64,000 nucleotides of DNA from CAZTHK01 sp964613215 (GCA_964613215.1 CAZTHK010000008.1:85778-149777); one strand, 5' to 3'; shown: positions 18,098-27,359, counted from the stretch's first letter. Notes: generated from the letters alone by a model not told the origin. Program-made: numbers and translations.

Positions 18098-18265
18098 ATG
18101 ATCAGGATTTACTATTATATGATGGAAACTCTGACTGAGGAAATAATAAAAGGTACATGCCATATCACAGATTGGAATTGCTCCAATGTTTCCAGCGGAG
18201 TCTACTTCTACAGAATCACCACTCCTTCTTTGACTATCATGAAGAAGATGGTGCTCATGAGGTAG
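18098..18265 (+). pseudogene. Relic of a FlgD/T9SS-like C-terminal sorting domain
   Basis: The 55-codon frame reads M-I-R-I-Y, then ETLTEEII, ITDWNC, and finally SSGVYFYRITTPS with KKMVLMR and a stop. This is the diagnostic end of exported proteins such as the one at 55031-55858 (SGVYFYVLE, RKLVLMR). No YPNPFN part or upstream protein body is in frame, so only the tail survives, probably after a deletion. A terminator still follows it (18300-18330). Confidence 0.7.
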
Positions 18266-18299
18266 AAACCGGGCGCGCTGCAGCATTGCAGCGTATTGA

Positions 18300-18330
18300 C
18301 GGGGCCGGCCGGTGACCGGCCCCGTTTTTT
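18300..18330 (+). terminator. Intrinsic terminator after the sorting-domain relic
   Basis: CGGGGCCGG/CCGGCCCCG, a nine-base stem with a seven-base loop, is followed by TTTTTT. It separates the protease region from the chemotaxis genes. Confidence 0.9.
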
Positions 18331-18405
18331 ATCTCCCTCCTGAAAGCGATTTTCAAGCAAACGGAGAATATACCTGCCAGAGGCAAAATTCCCCCGGTTT
18401 ATAGC

Positions 18406-18432
18406 TAAAGTTCCCCCTTCCGCAAGCGATAA
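18406..18432 (+). promoter_or_regulatory. Sigma28 (FliA)-type promoter upstream of cheY-cheX
   Basis: TAAAGTTC-N11-AGCGATAA matches TAAAGTTT-N11-GCCGATAA at 7 of 8 and 6 of 8 positions with exact spacing. It lies about 150 bp before the cheY start at 18580. Confidence 0.65.
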
Positions 18433-18579
18433 GTTATATAAGCCAAGGACTGTTAAAGCTATGATGTATCGAGCCGCAGCAGAATACTGCAACCGTTGAA
18501 AGAGTATTCGGGAAAAGGTTGAATTTAATCAAATCAAGAGGACAGGAAAGATAAACCCTGTAAGAGAAAGGGAGGAATC

Positions 18580-18942
18580 ATGAAAATCCTGATTGTGGAT
18601 GACAGCAAGGCAATGAGGATGATAGTCCGGAGGACACTTCGTCAGGCCGGGTTCGATAACGCAGAGACCGCCCAGGCCTCTAACGGAGTAGAGGGGCTTG
18701 AGGCAGTAAGAAATTCAAAGCCTGATCTTATAATATCAGACTGGAACATGCCTGAAATGGACGGGCTCTCCTTTCTGAAGGCGGTCAAGCAGGAAGCAGC
18801 CGATATACCCTTCGGTTTTATAACTACCGAGGGAACTCCTGAAATGATCACCAGGGCAGAGGAAGAAGGAGCGATGTTCTTTGTAACCAAGCCTTTCACC
18901 GCTGATACTATCAAGGAAAAACTTGCAGGAGTTGTTTCATGA
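18580..18942 (+). CDS. cheY: CheY-like single-domain response regulator
   Basis: This 120-residue receiver has the acidic pocket at D7-D8, the phosphorylation site D54 (ISDWNMPEMDG), Thr87-Thr88 and the lysine in VTKPF. There is no output domain. AGGGAGGA precedes the ATG. It overlaps the CheX-like gene by 4 bp (ATGA), so the regulator and its likely phosphatase are made together. The sigma28-type promoter upstream places it with motility genes. Its target is presumably the flagellar switch, but no flagellar gene lies in the window. Confidence 0.93.
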   Translation: MKILIVDDSKAMRMIVRRTLRQAGFDNAETAQASNGVEGLEAVRNSKPDLIISDWNMPEMDGLSFLKAVKQEAADIPFGFITTEGTPEMITRAEEEGAMFFVTKPFTADTIKEKLAGVVS

Positions 18943-19427
18943 CTGATACTACCACGGATAATATTGTCGGCAAAGAAACCTGGCTTAAGGTAATGGAGGA
19001 ATCCCTGAACGAATTCTCCACCGGGATGCTGGGTCTGGAGGAGGGAAAGATCCTTTCTATAGATGACCAGCTGCCGGAGAGCATGACCGGTGCTCATGTA
19101 GCCATGGTGAGCCTGCAGGACTCCATCAATATAGGCCTCATCTCAAGCGAGGAGGGCTGCGCCGAGCTGTCCAGGACCTTTATGGCCATGGAACCGGACG
19201 AAGAACTCGAGGAGGCGGATGTCCAGGATGCCCTGGGAGAGATCGTGAACATAGTAGCCGGCGGTGTCAAGACCCGCCTGGTAGAGAAGGATCCCAGCAT
19301 AAAGATTGGCCTCCCCGTATTTTTCAAGGGAACACTGGCTGCAAAATCACAGGTCTCTTCCTATGTTCTGGAGATTATGATAGGCCATATCCATGCAAAA
19401 CTGTTTATAATAATAGACAGCAACTGA
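18939..19427 (+). CDS. cheX: CheX/CheC-family CheY-P phosphatase
   Basis: This 162-residue protein has the CheC/CheX/FliY signature DALGEIVNIVAGG, with the catalytic pair E101 and N104 (E-x2-N). Only one such helix is seen, as in CheX. CheX removes phosphate from CheY-P. The 4-bp overlap with cheY supports this partnership. A second family member is encoded at 21143-21607. No CheZ is present in the window. Confidence 0.85.
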   Translation: MTDTTTDNIVGKETWLKVMEESLNEFSTGMLGLEEGKILSIDDQLPESMTGAHVAMVSLQDSINIGLISSEEGCAELSRTFMAMEPDEELEEADVQDALGEIVNIVAGGVKTRLVEKDPSIKIGLPVFFKGTLAAKSQVSSYVLEIMIGHIHAKLFIIIDSN

Positions 19428-19441
19428 TATCAAGGGGCTCC

Positions 19442-19559
19442 GTAGATGCCCACGGATAAGGCCGTGCACTAACAACAAAGTTAACGGTTTCTCACAGAGC
19501 TCTCGGGCCGGATTCCGTTCATCCACGGGCAGGGGAGTGGATCTCTTCCATTCGGATTA
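19442..19559. repeat. REP-like dispersed repeat, copy R2a (degenerate)
   Basis: This is a diverged copy of the family at 5084. GTAGATGCCCACGG, AACAAAGTTAACGG, TTCATCCACGGGCA and GATTAG are recognisable in order. It directly abuts copy R2b in the same orientation. Confidence 0.65.
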
Positions 19560-19683
19560 GTAGATAACCACGGGCAAGCCCATGGCACTTAATCAAAATA
19601 CGAGCTTCGCCCGCCGCCCATTGGGGCGGAGTTCACATTCACCCACGGGCAAGCCCGTGGAACTCTGCCCTGCGGGTTATTAG
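19560..19683. repeat. REP-like dispersed repeat, copy R2b
   Basis: This is a well-preserved copy with GTAGATAACCACGGGCAAG, CGAGCTTCGC, a central GCCGCCCATTGGGGCGG stem, TTCACATTCACC, a full CCACGGGCAAGCCCGTGG hairpin and GCCCTGCGGGTTATTAG. The remaining ~400 bp to the cheB end (19684-20090) hold no recognised feature. Confidence 0.85.
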
Positions 19684-20090
19684 AGGCAAAGCGGGGGAAT
19701 ACGGTGTAACAAGCAGTATTCCCCTGCGAAATGGATCAAACAGACCGGAACTCCCAGTTTAACCACTACAGCAACTGTTTTAATATCAGTAATATTCCAG
19801 TCAGAAGGTCGGCCCCTCCCGGCCCGGTTAACTCATGTCATTATACTTTCGGCGAAATAACCGGCCGGTCCAGAAACGCCTTGCCTGAAAAAATGAATAC
19901 TGTATGAATTCAGACATGCCACTGCTGATAATATTCAGCCGGGGTTATCCTTTCAGGGAGCACCCGCAGTATTTTTTAATAAATTATCTCCGGCAATTCC
20001 GGATATTCACAGGAGGGGCACCGGCCAAACTGCAATCTCAAGCGTACACCTGTGAGCGGGGATAAGATTATGGGGCAAGGTATCGCCCGG

Positions 20091-21140
20091 TCAAGTATTG
20101 AGCTGTTTGCTCTCCGCCAGCTTGAGCATCTTTGAGGGGATCTTTTCCAGGCTCAGCACAGTATCTGCCGCACCTATCTCTATGGCTTCTTTGGGCATAC
20201 CAAAAACTACGCTGCTCTTCTCATCCTGAGCTATGGTGGCAGCTCCGTTCTCCTTCATCTCCAGCAGTCCCTCAGCTCCATCCCTGCCCATACCGGTCAT
20301 GATAACCCCCACTGCATTTCTGCCTGCGTACGAAGCCACCGACTTGAACAGCATATCCACAGAGGGGCGGTGACGGGAAACCAGTGGGCCCTTTTTGACC
20401 TTCACATAATACCTCGCTCCGGTTCGCTGCAGCAGCATGTGATAGTTGCCCGGCGCTATCAGAGCTTTGCCCGGTATCACAGAATCTCCATCTTCGGCTT
20501 CCTTTACCTTGATAGCGCACCCGGCGTTCAAACGGTCGGCAAAAGCAGTGGTGAAGTTTTCAGGCATGTGCTGTACCACCACGATACCGGGAGCATTGGC
20601 TGGCATAAGCTCAAGAACGGTAGCCAGGGCAATAGTTCCGCCGGTGGAAGCCCCTAATGCGATGACCTTGTCAGTGGTACTGGTCAGGGAAAGGCGCTTC
20701 TGTCCCTCTGGCGGCTTTATCTTCTTTCTCTCTTTTTTAGCAACCTTGACTTTTGATGCGGCCTTGATCTTGTCGATCAACTCAACTGACATATCCCCCA
20801 CCGCATAGGCAGATCCTGGCTTGCTTATCACCTCTACCGCACCAGCCTCGATCGCTTCTATGGCCAGGGCTCCACCCTCTCTGGTGAGGGAGGAAACGAT
20901 AACCACAGGGACAGGCCAGTAATGCATCAGTTTTTTCAGGAAGGTAAGACCATCCATCCGGGGCATCTCGATATCCAGGGTTATTACGTCAGGTTTGAGC
21001 TCCACTACCTTGTTTCTGGCCACATACGGGTCGGGAGCAGTCCCCACCACCTCGATCTCCGGGTCCCGGGATATTTCCTGCCTGAAGATCTTGCGGACGA
21101 TAGCCGAATCATCTACTACTAGGACACGTATGTTTCCCAA
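20091..21140 (-). CDS. cheB: Protein-glutamate methylesterase/deamidase CheB
   Basis: CheB removes methyl groups from MCP glutamates and deamidates glutamines. The N-terminal receiver has D56 (TLDIEMP). A Lys-rich linker at about 128-148 leads to the esterase domain with the triad S165 (GASTGG), H191 (QHMPENF) and D287 (GMGRDGAEG). The start is probably TTG at 21140, two bases after the upstream stop. At 349 residues it is of normal length. It is the last gene of the minus-strand che operon. Confidence 0.95.
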   Translation of the reverse strand: MGNIRVLVVDDSAIVRKIFRQEISRDPEIEVVGTAPDPYVARNKVVELKPDVITLDIEMPRMDGLTFLKKLMHYWPVPVVIVSSLTREGGALAIEAIEAGAVEVISKPGSAYAVGDMSVELIDKIKAASKVKVAKKERKKIKPPEGQKRLSLTSTTDKVIALGASTGGTIALATVLELMPANAPGIVVVQHMPENFTTAFADRLNAGCAIKVKEAEDGDSVIPGKALIAPGNYHMLLQRTGARYYVKVKKGPLVSRHRPSVDMLFKSVASYAGRNAVGVIMTGMGRDGAEGLLEMKENGAATIAQDEKSSVVFGMPKEAIEIGAADTVLSLEKIPSKMLKLAESKQLNT

Positions 21141-21142
21141 AG

Positions 21143-21607
21143 CTAATTATCCCCCAGATTAAGATCGAGCAGAACCGGAATATCATCCACTACAAACTTG
21201 AGTGCTTCCGGCCGGTTAAGCAATGATTTCCATTCCTCCGGAGTGATGGAACGATTTTCTGGTACGGAAAGATCAAATATGGGCTCTTCACCCTCCAGGG
21301 AGGTTATTATCTGACCACAGATAACATTGAGAACTTCCTTCAGGGCATCGTAATCGTTCTCGCTGACAGATGACTCATCCAGATCCATACCCAGAATATT
21401 GGACGCAATAACCGCACTCATATCCTCGGGCACAGTTAGAGAGAGCTGGCCCTTGCTGGGACCGCTGAAGGTCATGGCAACCTGGATGTAGTCCGAATCG
21501 GTAAATGGAATCTCATCCTTATCCACCTGCTCTCCAAACATGAAGGCAAGATCTTCCAGAACGTCGATAACCACATTACTTACTATTTCTTCCTTACCCA
21601 TCTGCAT
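21143..21607 (-). CDS. CheX-like chemotaxis phosphatase-family protein
   Basis: This 154-residue protein contains DALKEVLNVICGQI, the CheC/CheX signature, with E91 and N94 as the catalytic pair. The rest is diverged from the paralogue at 18939. It overlaps the end of the cheY gene upstream by 14 bp; ATG at 21601 is an alternative start. Proteins of this type occur between CheY and CheB in several deltaproteobacterial-style clusters and probably dephosphorylate the adjacent CheY. Confidence 0.78.
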   Translation of the reverse strand: MQMGKEEIVSNVVIDVLEDLAFMFGEQVDKDEIPFTDSDYIQVAMTFSGPSKGQLSLTVPEDMSAVIASNILGMDLDESSVSENDYDALKEVLNVICGQIITSLEGEEPIFDLSVPENRSITPEEWKSLLNRPEALKFVVDDIPVLLDLNLGDN

Positions 21608-21986
21608 TTTTTACCCCCAGTATATCATCAACAACCTGTTTGAGCAGCTCAGGAGTAAAGGGCTTGCGCAGATACGCACTAACTCCCTTGCTTTTCAGCT
21701 TTTCGATCCTGGACTTGCTTCCTTCGGTGGAGATGATAATCACAGGAATGGTTTTCATCAGGCCGTTATCGGCCATCTTCTCCACCATCTCTATTCCCCC
21801 CATTATTGGCATGTTAATATCGGCGAAAACGATATCAACCCATTCGTTGTTGAGGATTTCCAGAGCCTCTTTTCCGTTGGCAGCCTCGTGGTAATCGTTC
21901 AGCGGAATTCCGGCAAGCTCCAGGGTTTTCCTGACTACCGCTCGTACTGTTTTGGAATCATCCACAACAAGAATATTAAATTTCAT
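21594..21986 (-). CDS. cheY: CheY-like single-domain response regulator
   Basis: This 130-residue receiver has D9-D10, phospho-acceptor D56 (FADINMP), STEGS at the switch Ser/Thr position and LRKPF with the conserved Lys. It overlaps the HDOD gene by 4 bp and the CheX-like gene by 14 bp. It is one of two CheYs in the locus, the other being at 18580. Which one binds the motor cannot be told from sequence. Confidence 0.92.
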   Translation of the reverse strand: MKFNILVVDDSKTVRAVVRKTLELAGIPLNDYHEAANGKEALEILNNEWVDIVFADINMPIMGGIEMVEKMADNGLMKTIPVIIISTEGSKSRIEKLKSKGVSAYLRKPFTPELLKQVVDDILGVKNADG

Positions 21987-22855
21987 GATATACCCCTTCC
22001 AACGCTAATGTTCAGTTCGAACAGATCCTGAATATCTTCCAGCGCTGTTATAATATCCACTGCAATCTTCTCGGTTATTCTTATTTTCAGGGCCAATCTC
22101 TCTACCGCTTCTTCGCAAAGGTGATGATTCAACCCGTCTCTACCGATTCCGATTCCGCTCATCATACATATGGCATTGGAGACGTGGATCAGATCCACCG
22201 CGGTGGAGTCTCCCCGGTATTCAGCAGGCTTGTGGTGCCATCTGACCGTATCCACTATCTCCCCGGGGAAATTCCACTCATTCAGCAGTATGGCGCCGGC
22301 TTCGGAATGGCTTATCCCCAGGACCTCCCGTTCGGCATCTTCGAAGGATACGTCCTCATCCCTGATCAGAGACATCACCGGATCCGAGTTTACCTCCAGA
22401 AAAGTTCCCATCACTATTTTGCCTATATCGTGGAGGAGTCCGGAGGTAAAAGTGTAGCCGGGAACATCCATCCGCAGGTTTTCCGAGATTTTCTCGGTTC
22501 CTATGGCTACCGCCACCGAATGGTTCCACAGCTCGCCCGGGGCCAGGTGGTAACCCTTTATCTCATCGTTTTCCACGGGAGATACCATGGAAGCAACAAT
22601 CAGCTTGTAGACGGTGTCAGTACCCAATCTGACGATGGCATCCCTGAGGGAATTTATCTTTCTTGGACTGCCGAAGTAGGTGGAATTTGCCATTTTAAGG
22701 ATGTTGGTAGTCAAACCTTGATCGAATTCTATAATCTTCACCAGTTCCAGGATACTTGCCTCGGGATCCTGAAGAAGCCCCAGTACCTTTACCCCTGCGC
22801 TGGGCATGGGCGGTATAGAGGTAACCTTTGACAGTATTTCATCTCTTACCCTCAT
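21983..22855 (-). CDS. HDOD domain protein
   Basis: This 290-residue protein begins with the HDOD pattern IPPMPSAGVKVLGLLQDPEA and continues with NSTYFGSPRKINSLRDAIVRLG. An HD-like LLHDIGKIVMG motif is intact, and WHHKPA follows. HDOD proteins relate to HD phosphohydrolases but usually act as regulators within signalling clusters. It overlaps cheD and cheY by 4 bp on either side, so it is an integral part of this operon. The exact role is unknown; a link to cyclic-di-GMP or to CheY is speculation. Confidence 0.88.
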   Translation of the reverse strand: MRVRDEILSKVTSIPPMPSAGVKVLGLLQDPEASILELVKIIEFDQGLTTNILKMANSTYFGSPRKINSLRDAIVRLGTDTVYKLIVASMVSPVENDEIKGYHLAPGELWNHSVAVAIGTEKISENLRMDVPGYTFTSGLLHDIGKIVMGTFLEVNSDPVMSLIRDEDVSFEDAEREVLGISHSEAGAILLNEWNFPGEIVDTVRWHHKPAEYRGDSTAVDLIHVSNAICMMSGIGIGRDGLNHHLCEEAVERLALKIRITEKIAVDIITALEDIQDLFELNISVGRGIS

Positions 22856-23328
22856 AGTTCCACCTCCACTCCCTTTGATTTTATGGTTGTTTTCCCGGTA
22901 TCCATATAAAGGGTCATGGTTCTGCTCTTGGAGCCTCCCACCTCTTCCGAATCTATCAATATGTTGTTCTTCCAGAGTATCTTCCTCAGAACGGTGTAGT
23001 TTCTCTTACCGATCTTGAACATATCCTTCCGGTCCTGCATGGCGGCTCCGCCGGCAACTTTTACAATGAGAGTTTTCTTGGTAGCGCCCCGGTCGTATAT
23101 CTCCTGCAGAAATGCGGGAACCGCCTTGTCCACAAACATGTATGGTTTGGCCCTGGCCTTTTCCGGAGAGACTCTGGAGAGGGGCAGCATGCAGTGTATC
23201 ATTCCACCCAGACAGGCCTCGGAATCATAAATGGTGACCCCAATGCATGAACCAAGGGAGTGTGTAATTATGACATCTCCGGAACTGTCTGATATTTTCA
23301 TATCCGATATTCCAACAACCAGCTGCAA
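22852..23328 (-). CDS. cheD: Chemoreceptor glutamine deamidase CheD
   Basis: This 158-residue CheD has the catalytic Cys28 in HSLGSCIGVTIYD and His45 in GGMIHCMLP. KVAGGAAM and IGKRNY are further family motifs. CheD deamidates receptor glutamines and, in other species, binds CheC to adjust adaptation. The CheX-type proteins nearby would be its possible partners. It ends in a 4-bp overlap with the HDOD gene. Confidence 0.95.
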   Translation of the reverse strand: MQLVVGISDMKISDSSGDVIITHSLGSCIGVTIYDSEACLGGMIHCMLPLSRVSPEKARAKPYMFVDKAVPAFLQEIYDRGATKKTLIVKVAGGAAMQDRKDMFKIGKRNYTVLRKILWKNNILIDSEEVGGSKSRTMTLYMDTGKTTIKSKGVEVEL

Positions 23329-23364
23329 TTTATTCTACTCCTTCTCTTTCTTGCCGGCAGCCAA

Positions 23365-24195
23365 TCATCTTACCAATGCATGGCCGGCTTTTTCAGCATT
23401 CATGTAAACGGAAGGACGGAGTGTGGTGAAACTGTTTTCCAGACTCATCAGGGTCTCCGAATGTCCTATCAGCAGATAACCGTCCGGTCTCAACAGTCTG
23501 CCTATTTCGTTTATCAAACCCTGCCTGACCCTCCTGTCGAAGTAGATCATCACATTCCGGCAGAATATTACATCGAAGGGTCCCTTCATGGGAAAAGGAG
23601 GCTTTGAAAGGTTCAGCCTCGCAAAAGTGATATCTTTCTTTAATTCATCCCTGATACGGAAGAACGTTTTGTCCCCATCATTTTCTCTGATGAAGTGCCT
23701 GTCCTTCTGAGCCCGGGAAAGGGGTTCCAACTTCTCTTCACTGTAGATCCCATTCCTGCAGCATTCAAGTGCTTCCATAGATATGTCAGTGGCCAGTATC
23801 TTGAAATCGACTTCCTTGCCATTGAAAATTTCGTGAAGAACAATGGCCATGGAGTAAGGCTCTTCTCCGGTCGAACTCGCTGCTGACCAGAAACGGAACT
23901 TTTTCTGCCCTTCCGAGAGCCATTTACATATAGCCTGGCTCATTACCTCGAAATGATCCGCTTCCCTGAAAAAACTGGTGGTATTGGTGGATATCACATT
24001 AAGCAGGTTAATGATTTCTTCTTCATGCCTATCTCCGGATACATAATCAATGTAGTCTTCATAGCTGTCCAGGTTGAGAAACCTGAGCCTCTTGGCAATC
24101 CTTGCCTGAACCAGGGCATACTTCTTTTCACTGAGAGATATGCCGCTGTTTTCATATACTATTTCTCTGATTTTCCTGAAGGTAGACTTTTTCAA
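23365..24195 (-). CDS. cheR: Chemotaxis protein methyltransferase CheR
   Basis: CheR methylates receptor glutamates using S-adenosylmethionine. The 276 residues have the N-terminal helical domain, the SAM-binding loop WSAASSTGEEPYSMA and the CRNVMIYFD motif. A TTG codon at 24195 seems to be the start. It lies 49 bp after cheA. Confidence 0.95.
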   Translation of the reverse strand: MKKSTFRKIREIVYENSGISLSEKKYALVQARIAKRLRFLNLDSYEDYIDYVSGDRHEEEIINLLNVISTNTTSFFREADHFEVMSQAICKWLSEGQKKFRFWSAASSTGEEPYSMAIVLHEIFNGKEVDFKILATDISMEALECCRNGIYSEEKLEPLSRAQKDRHFIRENDGDKTFFRIRDELKKDITFARLNLSKPPFPMKGPFDVIFCRNVMIYFDRRVRQGLINEIGRLLRPDGYLLIGHSETLMSLENSFTTLRPSVYMNAEKAGHALVR

Positions 24196-24244
24196 TTTTG
24201 CACCTATATTCTAAAAACAGCTGCCTTCCGCTCCGGTTACTTGA

Positions 24245-27094
24245 TTACTCAGCTGAAGCGGCTGCTTCCCTTTCGGATACTTCTTTTTCCCGGGTTTGAA
24301 CTGAGGGAACAATATCAGTGTTGTCCTCCCCGGATTTATAGTCTTTACCTGAGTAGAGCTTGATTATCTTGCTGGTGTCCAGTATCAACCCTACGGTACC
24401 ATCGGGCATTATGGTCGCACCCGAAATCCCCTCTGTTTCATCCATGGTCTCGCTCAGGGATTTGATCACTATCTGCTGTTGTCCCACCAGTTCATCCACC
24501 AGTATGCCAATCTGTTTTCCGTTATCTTCCACGATTACTACCAGTGCTTCGGTGGGGTTCTCCTTCGCCTCCTGGATATGGAAAAACCTGTGGAGCCGGA
24601 ACAACTCTATCAATTTACCATTCTGTTTGATCATTTCACCCTGTTCAAAAACACTGACAATATCCTCCTTTTGGGGTCTGAGGGAGCGGCTGATTGAGAG
24701 AGTGGGAATAATATATGATTCGCTGCCAACCCGCACCACCATTCCGTCTATTATTGCCATGGTAAGAGGCAAACGGATGGTAAAGGTACTTCCCCTTCCC
24801 GGTTCAGAGCGGATGTCCACCCGGCCGCGCAGTGATTCTATATTCCGCTTAACCACATCCATTCCCACACCCCGCCCGGAAACCTCGGTCACCTTCTTTG
24901 CCGTGGAGAAACCCGGCTCAAATATGAGATTGTATATCTCTTTATCACTGAGAGAGTGGTTCTCGTTGATCAGGCCACGATTAATTGCTTTATCGATAAT
25001 AGATTCCTTATTTAACCCGCACCCATCATCCTTCACCTCTATGTAAATATATCCCCCCTTATGATACGCGGCCAGACAGACCGTACCCTGCTCCCGCTTA
25101 CCCGCCCTTCTTCTCTCTTGGGCAGTCTCGATTCCATGATCAACAGCATTACGGATCATGTGAACCAGGGGATCACCGATCTTATCTACCACCGATTTGT
25201 CCAGTTCGGTATCTTTTCCCTTCATGGTCATGGTGACCTGCTTGCCGGATTTTCTGGAAAGATCCCTTACCAGACGAGCCATCTTCTGAAATATTCCCTT
25301 TACCGGTATCATTTTCAGAGAGGTTCCCATCCCCTGCAGCTGACGGGTGATCTTATCCAGCATGACCATCCGTTTCTGCAGAGTTGGAGAAGCCATCTCC
25401 TGAAGTTCATCCGATTGAAAAACCATGGACTCAGATATAACCAGCTCTCCAATGGTATCCACCAGTTCATCCAGGCGATGTGAATCAACCCGGATATATT
25501 CCTTGATCTGTACCTGTTTTTTTCTGGATTTATCCCTGGATTTACTGGTCCCGGCCGGTTTATTAGATTCCATCTCCCGGGACCATTCCTCCGGGGATGA
25601 TTTATCACCCTGCTCCGCAGGGGCAATAGTTTCATCACCTGATATAACGGCTTCCAGCCGCCGGATAAGTTCCTTCAGCCCCGGAACCGAGCCTACATTC
25701 TCTGAATTCTCCACCGCCGATTTGACATTAGCTATCATCTGCCTCATCATTTCGGTAGAATCGAAAGTAACATCCAGCGCCTTTCCCTCCAGCTTGATCT
25801 CTCCGTTTCTTACCCTGTTCAGCATGGTTTCGGTCTTGTGCGAGAGGGTCTGTATTTCATCGAAATCGAGAAATCCCGCCACTCCCTTTATGGTATGAAA
25901 AGTTCTGAATATGGAATTGATCTTTTCCGGGTCCTCTGCATTGTTCTCTATGTCCAGCAGGATCTCATCCGTATTGGTAATACCCTCTTCACTCTCCTCG
26001 ATAAAGTCTTCGATCAGGGCTATGGTTTCCTCATCCCTTTCCACCTTGGCTGAAACTTCTTCCGGTTCTAAGGATTGATCAGAGCATGGATGCTGCTCCG
26101 GTTCACTTTTTCCGTTACTATCACTCTGGTCATTTTCTGATTTTGCTTCTTCCTGCTGTTCATTCTGGTCTGACTTCTCATCCCTGTCTTCAGCTCCGGC
26201 TGATGAGGCATCCTCCTCCCCGGAAACGAAATTCTCGACTTCCCTCCTTCTGGAGACCAGAGTTTCGATAATTTCATCCGCCGGGGGGGAAGGCTTTCCG
26301 AATTTCTTGTAAGATTCAATGGCTTTGTCCAACCAGTCCTTGACCGAAAGCAGGACATCTACTCCTTCCCTGGCACATCCGGTATCCGCCAGGAAATCTT
26401 CCACGGCATGATATACTCTTCCCATATCGTCCAGCCCCACCATTCCGGTATCACCCTTCATGGTATGAATACGGCCTTTCAGATCAGCCAGGTCCACATC
26501 CTTGCCGGACTCCAAATCCAGCAGACTGGTTTCCACTTCTTCCAGCAATGATTTCTGTGAAGAAATAAACTCCTGAAACATCCCTTCATCCACCCAATCC
26601 GGCAGGCTGAACTCCGTATCATCCTGTTTCTGGCCATATTTATTATCCTCCCCGGGCTGCTTATCCGGAGAGCCGGATTCACCGGAAGAGGTGGAAGTTT
26701 CCTCCTCAGAGTATTCTCCGGTATTAACCTCCGATAGGATAGAACGCTGAAGCAGAGAGATACACTGGTAAAGTTTTTCCAGTTCCTCTTCGGCCTGATC
26801 TGATTCTTTATCCCTGATACCATCGATGATGGATTGTCCCGTAATAATAGATTCCACCACTTCATCTTCTGCATCATCGGGAAGGCTGTTACCCAGCAGT
26901 TCAAATAGAGATGAGAGATTCCCGGTGGATTCCTGGTCGGAGGGCTCCAGCATAACCGCCGTTGAAGCTATCTGTTCAACTATTTCAGGAACACGGTTAT
27001 CAGCAGCCGGATTCTTCGAGGTGCTACCTTCAACTTTATTGCCTTTACCGTTCCCCTTCACGGGAGATTTCTTTTTCGACTTTTTCCCTGACAT
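24245..27094 (-). CDS. cheA: Chemotaxis histidine kinase CheA with two HPt domains
   Basis: The 949-residue protein is longer than the ~650-residue norm. A Lys/Gly/Ser-rich N-terminus is followed by an acidic region and HPt1 with H210 (GRIHTMKGD). A charged linker (Q/E/D/N-rich, about 290-360) leads to HPt2 with H400 (FRTFHTIKGVAGF). Then come the dimerisation helices (RVDSHRLDELVDTIGELVI), the ATPase domain (HMIRNAVDHGIE, DDGCGL, GRGVGMDVV) and a CheW-like regulatory domain. Two HPt sites could feed two CheY targets. It is the first gene of the minus-strand operon and has a sigma28-type promoter at 27231-27257. Confidence 0.95.
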   Translation of the reverse strand: MSGKKSKKKSPVKGNGKGNKVEGSTSKNPAADNRVPEIVEQIASTAVMLEPSDQESTGNLSSLFELLGNSLPDDAEDEVVESIITGQSIIDGIRDKESDQAEEELEKLYQCISLLQRSILSEVNTGEYSEEETSTSSGESGSPDKQPGEDNKYGQKQDDTEFSLPDWVDEGMFQEFISSQKSLLEEVETSLLDLESGKDVDLADLKGRIHTMKGDTGMVGLDDMGRVYHAVEDFLADTGCAREGVDVLLSVKDWLDKAIESYKKFGKPSPPADEIIETLVSRRREVENFVSGEEDASSAGAEDRDEKSDQNEQQEEAKSENDQSDSNGKSEPEQHPCSDQSLEPEEVSAKVERDEETIALIEDFIEESEEGITNTDEILLDIENNAEDPEKINSIFRTFHTIKGVAGFLDFDEIQTLSHKTETMLNRVRNGEIKLEGKALDVTFDSTEMMRQMIANVKSAVENSENVGSVPGLKELIRRLEAVISGDETIAPAEQGDKSSPEEWSREMESNKPAGTSKSRDKSRKKQVQIKEYIRVDSHRLDELVDTIGELVISESMVFQSDELQEMASPTLQKRMVMLDKITRQLQGMGTSLKMIPVKGIFQKMARLVRDLSRKSGKQVTMTMKGKDTELDKSVVDKIGDPLVHMIRNAVDHGIETAQERRRAGKREQGTVCLAAYHKGGYIYIEVKDDGCGLNKESIIDKAINRGLINENHSLSDKEIYNLIFEPGFSTAKKVTEVSGRGVGMDVVKRNIESLRGRVDIRSEPGRGSTFTIRLPLTMAIIDGMVVRVGSESYIIPTLSISRSLRPQKEDIVSVFEQGEMIKQNGKLIELFRLHRFFHIQEAKENPTEALVVIVEDNGKQIGILVDELVGQQQIVIKSLSETMDETEGISGATIMPDGTVGLILDTSKIIKLYSGKDYKSGEDNTDIVPSVQTREKEVSEREAAASAE

Positions 27095-27230
27095 AGTTCC
27101 TTTCTTTTATTTCAATTATATAAGTTCAGATTATCCGGTTATATCTTTACACTACCTCAGCTAAACTGGCTTTGCTGTTTCAATATTTCCATATGGTGAA
27201 CTGCATGCAGCCTTTTAATTTGTATTCTAT

Positions 27231-27257
27231 TTATCGATGTCAGAAACTGAAACTTGA
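27231..27257 (-). promoter_or_regulatory. Sigma28 (FliA)-type promoter upstream of cheA
   Basis: On the minus strand TCAAGTTT-N11-ATCGATAA matches TAAAGTTT-N11-GCCGATAA at 6 of 8 and 6 of 8 positions with exact spacing. It lies about 137 bp before the cheA start. Confidence 0.6.
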
Positions 27258-27359
27258 GCATTAAATTGCATTAATGGAATATTCCGGAGAATATCCCTCC
27301 ATGCCACTACATAAGTTTCAGACCCTTCATTATATAATAAAGACCCGATCCAAGTTTAG

